30,622 nucleotides of DNA from DATKBT01 sp035546295 (GTDB taxonomy: Bacteria > Acidobacteriota > Thermoanaerobaculia > Multivoradales > Multivoraceae): the NCBI GenBank assembly GCA_035546295.1, contig DATKBT010000127.1, forward strand, positions 1 through 30,622, in the 5' to 3' direction. Positions 13,686 to 20,278 of the stretch are shown piece by piece (the stretch's first letter is position 1; each line of letters begins with the position of its first letter). Below the pieces are notes generated by a model. It searched no databases. It was not told the DNA's origin and saw only the letters and a list, made by a program, of their open reading frames with translations. The translations under genes were made by a program, and so were the position numbers.

Positions 13686-16043
13686 CTACGCCGAAGCGCG
13701 TCGCGGGGACTGGATCGCCGACCAGACCTTCTCCGAGGTGAGCGGCATGTCGAGGTGCTGGATGCCCCAGGGGGAGAGGGCGTCCATCACGGCGTTGACC
13801 ACGGCGGGCGGCGAGGCGATGGCGCCTGCCTCGCCGACGCCCTTGACCCCGAGGGGGTTGTGGGGGCAGGGGGTGGTCGTGCGGTCGGTGTGGAACTGCG
13901 TCATCCGGTGGATCTTGGGCAGCGCATAGTCCATCAGCGACCCCGACAGCAGCTGGCCGCTCTCGTCGTACACGGCCTGCTCCCACAGCGCCTGTCCGAT
14001 GCCCTGGGCGAGGCCGCCGTGGACCTGGCCCTCGACGATCATCGGGTTGATCACGTTGCCGACGTCGTCGACCGCCACGTAGTCGCGCAGCTCGACCGCG
14101 CCGGTGTCGGGATCGACCTCGACCACGCACACGTGGGCGCCGAACGGATAGGTGAAGTTGGCGGGATCGTAGAAGCTGACCGCCTGCAGCCCGGGCTCGA
14201 GGTCGTCGGGGTAGTTGTGGGCGAGGTAGGCCTGGATCGCCACGTCCCCCCAGCCGACCCCGCGGTCGGTGCCCTTGACCGAGAACCTGCCGCCGGCGAG
14301 CTCGACGTCCTCGGCCGAGGCCTCGAGCAGATGGGCGGCGATCCGCTTGCCCTTCTCGATCACCTTTTCGACGCTCTTGACGATCGCGCTGCCGCCGACC
14401 GCCGCCGAGCGCGAGCCGTAGGAGCCCATCCCGAACTGCACCTTCTCGGTGTCGCCGTGCACCACGTCGACCTGCTCGACCGGCAGATCGAGCATGTCGG
14501 CCACGATCTGGGCGAAGGTCGTCTCGTGCCCCTGTCCGTGCGGGGAGGAGCCCGTGTATACGGTGACCGAGCCGGTCGGCTGGACCCGGACATCGGCGCT
14601 CTCCCATTGCCCCGCCTGGGCTCCGAGCTGACCGACGATCTTCGACGGCGCCAGCCCGCAGGCCTCGATGAAGCAGGAGAAGCCGATCCCGAGCTGCTTG
14701 CCGCCGGCCTCGCGGCGCTTCGTCTGCTCGGCGCGCAGGTCGTCGTAGCCGACCAGCTCGAGCGCGCGCTCCAGCGCCGGAGCGTAGTTGCCGGAGTCGT
14801 AGGTCAGCGCCACCTGGGTCTCGAACGGAAACGCGTCGGGGGGGACGAAGTTGCGCCGGCGGATCTCGGCGGGGTCGAGGCCGAGCTGATCGCCGGCGAG
14901 GTGCACCAGCCGCTCGACCACGAAGGTCGCTTCGGGCCGGCCCGCGCCGCGGTAGGCGTCGACCGGGGTGGTGTGGCTGTACATCCCACGGACGTGGGCG
15001 TGGATCGCCGGGATCGCATACTGCCCGGAGAGCAGCGTCGCGTACATGTAGGTGGGCACCGCCGGCCCGAAGGTCGACAGGTAGGCGCCGAGGTTGGCGT
15101 AGGTGTCGACGCGCAGGCCCGTGATCCTGCCGTCGCCGTCGAGCGCCAGCTCGGCGTGGGTGACGTGGTCGCGACCGTGGGCGTCGGTGGCGTTGCTCTC
15201 GGTGCGGGTCGCCGCCCACTTGACGGGGCGGCCGACCTGCATCGAGCAGAACGACACGATCGCCTCGTCGGGGTAGTGCATGATCTTCGATCCGAAGCCG
15301 CCGCCGACCTCGGGCGCGATCACCCGCACCTTGTGCTCGGGCATGCCGATCGAGGCCAGCGTCATCAGCAGCCGGTGGACGTGCGGGTTCTGGGTGGTCA
15401 GGTAGAGGGTGAGCTCGCCGTTCGCGGGGTCGTAGTCAGCGAGCGCCGCGCGCGGCTCGATCGCGTGGGGGATCAGCCGGTTGTTGCGCAGGTCGAGGCG
15501 GACGAGGTGCGCCGCCGCCTCGAACGCCGCGTCGGTCTTGGCGCGATCGCCGATCTCCCAGTCGAAGGCGACGTTGTCGGGCGCCTCGGCGTGGACCACG
15601 GCGGCGTGGCCGTGGGCGGCCTTGGGGTCGCAGACGGCGTCGAGCGGCTCGTAGTCGACGGCGACCAGGTCGATGGCGTCGCGCGCCGAGTAGCGGTCCT
15701 CGGCGACCACCACCGCGACCGCGTCGCCGACGTAGCGCACGGTGTCGGAGGCGAGGATGGGATGGTTGGTGACCTTGAGGTCAGGGAGCAGCCAGCCGAC
15801 CGGCACCATCCCCGGGATGCCGGACTTCTGCACGTCCTCGGCGGTGTAGACAGCGACGACTCCGGGCGCGGCCGCCGCCGCGGCGGTGTCGATCGAGCGG
15901 ATCTTGGCGTGCGCATAGGGGCTGCGCACGATGGCGGCCTGCGCCATGTTCGGGAGCTTGAGGTCGTCGGTGTACTTGCCGCGGCCCGTGATCAGGGCCG
16001 GGTCCTCGCGGCGCTTGATGGAGGTGCCCAGAACTTTGCCCAT
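13686..16043 (-). CDS. coxL: form II CO dehydrogenase-like molybdopterin large subunit
   Basis: 785-residue catalytic subunit of the xanthine oxidase superfamily, carrying the molybdopterin-cytosine cofactor. It begins GTSIKRREDPALITGRGKY. It contains GGGFGSK, the cofactor motif PHGQGHETTFAQI, and the catalytic Glu738 in KGVGEAGAIASPP. The decisive active-site loop is AYRGAGR at residues 363-369. Form I CO dehydrogenases have AYRCSFR with the Cu-binding Cys, and here that Cys is absent. The protein therefore belongs to form II, whose CO oxidation is doubtful; hydroxylation of an aldehyde or N-heterocycle is as likely. Start 16043 has GGAAGGAA 4 bp upstream. Confidence 0.93.
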   Translation of the reverse strand: MGKVLGTSIKRREDPALITGRGKYTDDLKLPNMAQAAIVRSPYAHAKIRSIDTAAAAAAPGVVAVYTAEDVQKSGIPGMVPVGWLLPDLKVTNHPILASDTVRYVGDAVAVVVAEDRYSARDAIDLVAVDYEPLDAVCDPKAAHGHAAVVHAEAPDNVAFDWEIGDRAKTDAAFEAAAHLVRLDLRNNRLIPHAIEPRAALADYDPANGELTLYLTTQNPHVHRLLMTLASIGMPEHKVRVIAPEVGGGFGSKIMHYPDEAIVSFCSMQVGRPVKWAATRTESNATDAHGRDHVTHAELALDGDGRITGLRVDTYANLGAYLSTFGPAVPTYMYATLLSGQYAIPAIHAHVRGMYSHTTPVDAYRGAGRPEATFVVERLVHLAGDQLGLDPAEIRRRNFVPPDAFPFETQVALTYDSGNYAPALERALELVGYDDLRAEQTKRREAGGKQLGIGFSCFIEACGLAPSKIVGQLGAQAGQWESADVRVQPTGSVTVYTGSSPHGQGHETTFAQIVADMLDLPVEQVDVVHGDTEKVQFGMGSYGSRSAAVGGSAIVKSVEKVIEKGKRIAAHLLEASAEDVELAGGRFSVKGTDRGVGWGDVAIQAYLAHNYPDDLEPGLQAVSFYDPANFTYPFGAHVCVVEVDPDTGAVELRDYVAVDDVGNVINPMIVEGQVHGGLAQGIGQALWEQAVYDESGQLLSGSLMDYALPKIHRMTQFHTDRTTTPCPHNPLGVKGVGEAGAIASPPAVVNAVMDALSPWGIQHLDMPLTSEKVWSAIQSPRRASA

Positions 16044-16061
16044 GGCGTTCCTTCCGTGTGT

Positions 16062-16120
16062 CTTGGCTCGGCGTGCTGTCTGCCTTGGCTGAGCGTGCTG
16101 TCTGGCTTGGCAGAACGTGG
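16062..16120. repeat. 22-bp tandem repeat between coxS and coxL
   Basis: Two 22-bp copies (16062-16083 and 16084-16105; 3 mismatches) and about 15 bp of a third lie in the 199-bp coxS-coxL gap, starting 18 bp upstream of the coxL ATG. The core is CTTGGCT followed by GCGTGCTGTCTG. The unit is not a multiple of three and no reading frame uses it. The rest of the gap shows no gene. Confidence 0.8.
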
Positions 16121-16242
16121 TCGATCGGTGCTGGACGGTGCTTCCTGCGGTGCTCGCGGCTCTCGGCGGTGCGCGGGGGGAATCGACGTTCGTCGGCGGA
16201 CTCGGCAGCCGGCCGGCGGCCAGCCGCGCGAGGCGGCCCTCC

Positions 16243-16716
16243 TCACCCGCTCTTCATCTGTTCCGCCGCGTAGCGCACCGCCTCGATGATGTTGTGGTAG
16301 CCGGTGCAGCGGCAGAGATTGCCTTTGAGCCCCTCCCGGATCTGCCCCTCGGTGGGGTCGGGCGTGTGCGACAGCAGGTAGTTGGCGGCGAGGATCATCC
16401 CCGGCGTGCAGTAGCCGCACTGCAGGCCGTGCTTCTCCCAGAACGCCTGCTGGAGCGGGTGGAGCTGGCTGCCGTTGGCGAGGCCTTCGATGGTGGTGAT
16501 CTCGGCGCCGTCGGCCTGCACCGCGAGCTGGGTGCAGGACTTGACCGCCTCGCCGTCCACCAGCACCGTGCAGGCGCCACAGAGGCTCGTCTCGCAGCCG
16601 ACGTTTGTGCCGGTGAGGCCGAGATCCTCGCGCAGGAAGTGGACGAGCAGCCGTCTCGGCTCGACCTCGCGTTCATGGCTCTTGCCGTTGACGCTGACCT
16701 TGATCGTGATGCCCAT
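16243..16716 (-). CDS. coxS: CO dehydrogenase-like [2Fe-2S] small subunit
   Basis: 157 residues, cytoplasmic, binding two [2Fe-2S] clusters that relay electrons from molybdenum to FAD. The N-terminal ferredoxin domain has Cys41, Cys46, Cys49 and Cys61 (GCETSLCGACTVLVDGEAVK then SC). The C-terminal helical domain has Cys100, Cys103, Cys135 and Cys137 (LQCGYCTPGM, GNLCRCTGY). Gln99 lies next to the molybdenum pocket, as in the family. All eight ligands are intact. It is separated from coxG by 103 bp that include a 14-bp triple repeat, and from coxL by 199 bp. Confidence 0.95.
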   Translation of the reverse strand: MGITIKVSVNGKSHEREVEPRRLLVHFLREDLGLTGTNVGCETSLCGACTVLVDGEAVKSCTQLAVQADGAEITTIEGLANGSQLHPLQQAFWEKHGLQCGYCTPGMILAANYLLSHTPDPTEGQIREGLKGNLCRCTGYHNIIEAVRYAAEQMKSG

Positions 16717-16741
16717 GGTTCGGTCGTTGCCCCCAGTCGCT

Positions 16742-16783
16742 TGTTACTACTCGGCTGTTACTACTCGGCTGTTACTACTCGGC
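16742..16783. repeat. three perfect 14-bp tandem repeats upstream of coxS
   Basis: TGTTACTACTCGGC occurs three times without change (16742-16755, 16756-16769, 16770-16783) in the coxG-coxS gap, ending 26 bp before the coxS ATG. On the transcribed strand each unit carries AGTAGTAACA and is less GC-rich than its surroundings. It could be a set of regulator sites or a recent slippage product. Confidence 0.9.
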
Positions 16784-16819
16784 GTTGCAGTCTCGCCGCG
16801 ACGATCTCGCCGACGGGCC

Positions 16820-17536
16820 TCAGCCGCCGCAGGTGCGCATCACGACGGCGATCACGATGACCGTGATCAGCGCCAGCGCGACGAACAGAGCCGGACGGTG
16901 CTGCTTCGGCACCAGCTCGCCGGCGAGGCCCTTGACGAAGTCGCCGGCGAACGCGGCCTGCGAGGGCGCGCCGGACGCGGTGCTCCGCGCCTCCGGGCGC
17001 TGCGCTTGCGCCCGGTCGGCCTGGCCCACCGGGGCGAGCTCCGGTTCGCCGCCGCTGGCCGCCGGCGCAGGCGCAGCATCGGCGGCGGTGGCTGTAGCGC
17101 CCCCCCCGAGCTGCCGCTCGAGCCCCTGGAGCCCCTGGCGGGTGATCACCTTCGCCGAGCTCTCCACCAGCCGCTGACCGACGCTGGCGATCCGCCCTCC
17201 GACCTGCGCGTCGATCTCGTAGTGCAGGATCGTGCCGTCGCCGTCCGGGACCAGCCGCAGCGAGCCAGTGCCCTTCATGAACCCCGGCGCGCCCTTGCCG
17301 TCGATGTCGAGGTCGTAGCCGTTGGGCGGGTCGAGGTTGGTCAGCACGACGGTGCCCTCGAACAGGCCCTGTACCGGGCCAACCTTCATCTCGAGCTTGC
17401 CGCGGTAGGCGTTTTCTCCGGTCTGCTGCAGCTCTTCGCAGCCGGGAAGGGTGCCGGCGAGGATCTCGGGGTCGAGGAGGGCTTCCCAGAGCCGCTCCCG
17501 CGTCACTTCGTATCGGTACTCGCCGGTCAGCTTCAA
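16820..17536 (-). CDS. coxG: CoxG-type SRPBCC protein with C-terminal membrane anchor
   Basis: 238 residues. The SRPBCC fold covers about 1-145 (LTGEYRYEVTRERLWEALLD, LPGCEELQQTGEN, KGTGSLRL). An Ala/Pro/Gln-rich linker follows (about 146-205), then a C-terminal membrane helix, PALFVALALITVIVIAVV. In characterised CO dehydrogenase systems CoxG ties the soluble oxidase to the membrane and handles quinone, so its presence argues that this form II enzyme also delivers electrons to the respiratory chain. The start is a TTG at 17536, chosen because MKLTGEY is the family's normal beginning; GAGGGGA lies 8 bp upstream. It is the first gene of the minus-strand block. Confidence 0.9.
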   Translation of the reverse strand: MKLTGEYRYEVTRERLWEALLDPEILAGTLPGCEELQQTGENAYRGKLEMKVGPVQGLFEGTVVLTNLDPPNGYDLDIDGKGAPGFMKGTGSLRLVPDGDGTILHYEIDAQVGGRIASVGQRLVESSAKVITRQGLQGLERQLGGGATATAADAAPAPAASGGEPELAPVGQADRAQAQRPEARSTASGAPSQAAFAGDFVKGLAGELVPKQHRPALFVALALITVIVIAVVMRTCGG

Positions 17537-17957
17537 AGGCAGATTCCCCTCGTAGACCTCCGTGTTCTACCACACGGGCGGTGCATCGTGGCGGGCGATG
17601 AAGAGCTTCGTTCGACCTCGTCCTCCGGGCGAGACTCCTCCCGCAGCGAGACCACCGGCGGCTGGCGCGTCACTCTGCCGGCGGGGTGCGGGAGGGCGAC
17701 GGTGCTCGCAATGGCGAGAACCGCGACCGCCCCGCCCGACCGCGCCCGGGCCGGTCCCGCCACCCGAGAGACGAGAGCCTAGATCGGGCGAGACCGCGAA
17801 GGTCGACACGCCCCTCCAGGTCGAGGCCGGCGCCGGGCTCCGGTTCACGGCTACGACGGGTAGTGCGTTGCTATCGTCTGGCAGCTTGCTCGAATTCCGC
17901 CGCCGAATCGATGGCGGCGGTTTCGAGCATCCGCCAAACCTCCTGGAGCGAGCCGGC
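17537..17957. other. divergent intergenic region between coxG and the formyltransferase
   Basis: A 421-bp region that should hold both outward promoters. CGTGT (17561-17565) pairs with ACACG (17572-17576) around TCTACC; read toward coxG this contains TAGAAC, a possible -10, but no matching -35 is seen. The plus-strand frame is open through it but Arg/Pro-rich and unlike protein. Nothing else is recognisable. Confidence 0.4.
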
Positions 17958-18677
17958 ATGCGGCAGAGACTCGTCCTGCTTTCGACCGATGCAATCCACC
18001 ACGTGTACTTCGTCAATCGCCTGCTGGCGCAAGGGTTCGAGCTGGACGCGGTTTTCTACGAGACCCACGCGCTCGAACCGCCGTTTCCGGTCGAGCCTGT
18101 CTTCGACGAAGCGCAGAGGGAGTTCGAGGAAGCCGAGTTTCGGCGGGATCTGCCGGCGACCGTGCCCGCCGACCTGCCCGTCTTCTACTACCGTAGCTTG
18201 AACGAGCCCGAGGCCGTCGCCCACATCGCGCGGTACGAGCCCGAGATCGGCATCGTCTTCGGCTGCGGCAAGCTCGCCCCGACGGTCATCCGCTGCTTCC
18301 CGATCCTGCTCAACATCCACAAGGGCCTCGCCGAGGAATATCGTGGCCTCGACACGGACCTCTGGCCGATTTACCACTTCGAGCTCGACAGCATCGGCGT
18401 GACAGTGCATCAGGTCGACGAAGAACTGGATACCGGCCCGGTTGCCAAGAGCGCGCGCGTGCCATTGCATCGCGGCATGCGAATCGAGCAACTGCGCCAC
18501 GCCTGGGTCGTGCTGGCGACGGAGATGGTCATGGACTGTCTGCGCCAGCACACGCGCGGCAAGCTCGCGTTGCGCAAACAGGCACGCGTCGGCCGCTACT
18601 ACTCGTTCATGCCGACCGAGCTGAAGCGGCTGGTCGCGCGCCGCTTCAACGCGTATTGCAGGAGCCTCCAAGCATGA
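17958..18677 (+). CDS. formyltransferase-fold protein (tetrahydrofolate-dependent type)
   Basis: 239 residues with the catalytic triad of the formyltransferase family: Asn119 and His121 in LLNIHKGLAEEYRGLDTD, and Asp158 in VDEELDTGPV, aligned to the N-H-D triad of methionyl-tRNA formyltransferase. The C-terminal Met-tRNA recognition domain is absent, so this is not Fmt. Enzymes of this size usually N-formylate amino sugars or related amines using 10-formyl-THF. The stop overlaps the ATG of the following deacetylase gene (ATGA), so the two are co-translated. Start 17958 has GGAG about 10 bp upstream; the longer frame back to 17562 is not protein-like. Confidence 0.85.
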   Translation: MRQRLVLLSTDAIHHVYFVNRLLAQGFELDAVFYETHALEPPFPVEPVFDEAQREFEEAEFRRDLPATVPADLPVFYYRSLNEPEAVAHIARYEPEIGIVFGCGKLAPTVIRCFPILLNIHKGLAEEYRGLDTDLWPIYHFELDSIGVTVHQVDEELDTGPVAKSARVPLHRGMRIEQLRHAWVVLATEMVMDCLRQHTRGKLALRKQARVGRYYSFMPTELKRLVARRFNAYCRSLQA

Positions 18678-19612
18678 ACGGCGGCGCGAACGACAACCGG
18701 CTCTTGATCCTGCTCTACCACGGCGTCACCGAGGACGCGAGCTCGGGCATCGAGAATGCATCGAGGAAGCACATCGACGCCGCCGAGTTCTCGCGGCAGA
18801 TGAGCTTCCTGCGTGGTCACGCAAACGTGCTCTCGATGGACGACGTCGTCGACCTCCACGACGCCGGGGCGCCGTATCCGGAGCGAGCCGTCTGTGTCTC
18901 GTTCGACGACGGTTTCCTGAACAACTACACCGTGGCGAAACCGATCCTCGAGGCCGCGGAGATCCCGGCGGCGTTCTACGTCTCGACCGGGTTGATCGGG
19001 ACCCGCGGCATGTTTTGGGTCGATCAGCTCGAGGATTGCATCAATCGCACGGTACACACCACGATCTCGGTTCGCCTGGAGGGCGCGCGCGAGCTCACCT
19101 TGACCTCGGATGCCGAGAAGATCGCCGCGCTCGAAGCGATCAAACGGTACTGCAAGGCCAGCCCCGCGGGCGAGAAGGACCGCGTGCTCGCCGAGGTCGA
19201 CGCGGCAACCGGAGTCCGCCCCTGCGCCGACGCGGCCGCCAACTACCGCACCATGACCTGGGACCATGTGCGCGAGATCGCCGACCATCCGCTGTTCACG
19301 GTCGGCGGTCACGGCGTCATGCACGACATCCTGACGCGTCTCTCCGAGGACGACTGCGAGCGGGAGATCCGGCAGTCGCTGGCGACGCTGCGAAGCCAGC
19401 TCGGACGGGACGTTCGTCACTACTCGTATCCCGAGGGCCAGTCGGATCACTACGACGAACGCATCGTTGCTCTGCTCGCGCAGGAAGGAGTGCGTTGCTC
19501 GCCGTCGGCGCGCGCCATGATCAACGACCGCAACATCGGCCTGTTCGATCTCGGCCGCATCATGGTCGGATTCCGCGGCGAGCCGTTCCCGCACGCTTTC
19601 TTCGTGTCGTAA
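18674..19612 (+). CDS. NodB-type polysaccharide deacetylase family protein
   Basis: 312 residues of the carbohydrate esterase 4 fold, which removes N- (or O-) acyl groups with a metal ion. Motif 1 is CVSFDDGFLNNY, with Asp78 (base) and Asp79 (metal). Motif 2 is GGHGVMHDIL, with His213 and His217. Motif 3 is RHYSYPEGQ. The beginning LLILLYHGVTED is typical of the family. There is no signal peptide or membrane helix, so action is probably cytoplasmic or at the inner face of the membrane. AGGAG lies 9 bp before the ATG, which overlaps the upstream stop by 4 bp. ArnD, a deformylase, is a member of this same family, so deformylation is a real alternative to deacetylation. Confidence 0.88.
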   Translation: MNGGANDNRLLILLYHGVTEDASSGIENASRKHIDAAEFSRQMSFLRGHANVLSMDDVVDLHDAGAPYPERAVCVSFDDGFLNNYTVAKPILEAAEIPAAFYVSTGLIGTRGMFWVDQLEDCINRTVHTTISVRLEGARELTLTSDAEKIAALEAIKRYCKASPAGEKDRVLAEVDAATGVRPCADAAANYRTMTWDHVREIADHPLFTVGGHGVMHDILTRLSEDDCEREIRQSLATLRSQLGRDVRHYSYPEGQSDHYDERIVALLAQEGVRCSPSARAMINDRNIGLFDLGRIMVGFRGEPFPHAFFVS

Positions 19613-19698
19613 CGCCGCGGCTTACGCGCTCAGGAGAACCTGCGACCACGTCGAGGCGGCGTGTTGGCGGACGATGCGCCAAAAAATTCGCGCAAACG

Positions 19699-19729
19699 TG
19701 CAACAATCGCCAAGAACTTGGCGTATGAA
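19699..19729 (+). promoter_or_regulatory. promoter with a spacer palindrome, upstream of the BlaI-type repressor gene
   Basis: CGCCAAG-AA-CTTGGCG (19708-19723) is a perfect 7-2-7 inverted repeat. It is immediately followed by TATGAA (19724-19729), a fair -10, and preceded by TGCAAC (19699-19704), a weak -35 with a 19-bp spacer; an A-run at 19681-19686 is just upstream. An operator in the spacer suits repression by the BlaI-type protein encoded 100 bp downstream, although it differs from the TACA...TGTA operator of classical BlaI. Confidence 0.5.
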
Positions 19730-19831
19730 GGGGACGCCGGTCGGGCCCTCGCAACGAGCGACCCCGCCCTACCGTCCGCCGAACGGCCTGCGACGACGAC
19801 ACGCCCATCGCCACGATCCGGGAGGAGCCCT

Positions 19832-20278
19832 TTGCCCGAGAATCCCGACCTCCAGCTCAGCCGACGCGAGCGTCAGATCATGAGCGTGCTGTTTCGCGAG
19901 GGCGAGGCCTCGGTCGCCGACGTTGCCGCCGGCATCCCGAGCGCTCCGAGCCGAACCGCGATCCGTACGCTGCTGCGCATCCTCGAGACCAAAGGGTACG
20001 TACGGAGGAGACGGGACGGACGCCGGCACCTCTACCGGCCGGCGGTCTCGCGCGGGAGAGCTGCCCGGGCCGCGCTCTCCCATGTCCTCGACACGTTCTT
20101 CGGCGGCTCGCTCTCGGACGCGGTCGCCGCTCGCTTGGCGGATCCGTCGGCGCAGCCCGACCGCGACGAGCTCGAGCGGCTGTTGCGCCTGGTCGACGAG
20201 GCGCGCGAGGGGAGCGCAGAGGACGAGTCGGCCCCGCAGGAGCCGGCGGATCCCGAGAGCGGGGGAGGCGAGAGGTGA
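19832..20278 (+). CDS. BlaI/MecI-family transcriptional repressor
   Basis: 148 residues. The winged helix reads LSRRERQIMSVLFREGEASV, ADVAAGI, then SRTAIRTLLRILETKGYVRR with RHLYRPAVSR, matching BlaI/MecI/CopY. A C-terminal dimerisation region ends in an acidic tail. The start is TTG at 19832, supported by GGAGG 6-9 bp upstream and by the family's usual length; the frame is open to 19661, but the added sequence is not conserved-looking. The stop overlaps the GTG start of the M56 protease gene by 4 bp, the standard repressor-sensor pair in which the sensor's signal leads to repressor cleavage. Confidence 0.9.
   Translation: MPENPDLQLSRRERQIMSVLFREGEASVADVAAGIPSAPSRTAIRTLLRILETKGYVRRRRDGRRHLYRPAVSRGRAARAALSHVLDTFFGGSLSDAVAARLADPSAQPDRDELERLLRLVDEAREGSAEDESAPQEPADPESGGGER

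Noticed and set aside
13686..16043. True form I carbon monoxide dehydrogenase
   Set aside because: The active-site loop is AYRGAGR, not AYRCSFR; the copper-ligating cysteine is absent, so CO oxidation should not be assumed.
16742..16783. CRISPR array
   Set aside because: Three directly abutting 14-bp units without spacers; none of the repeat clusters in the window has unique spacers.
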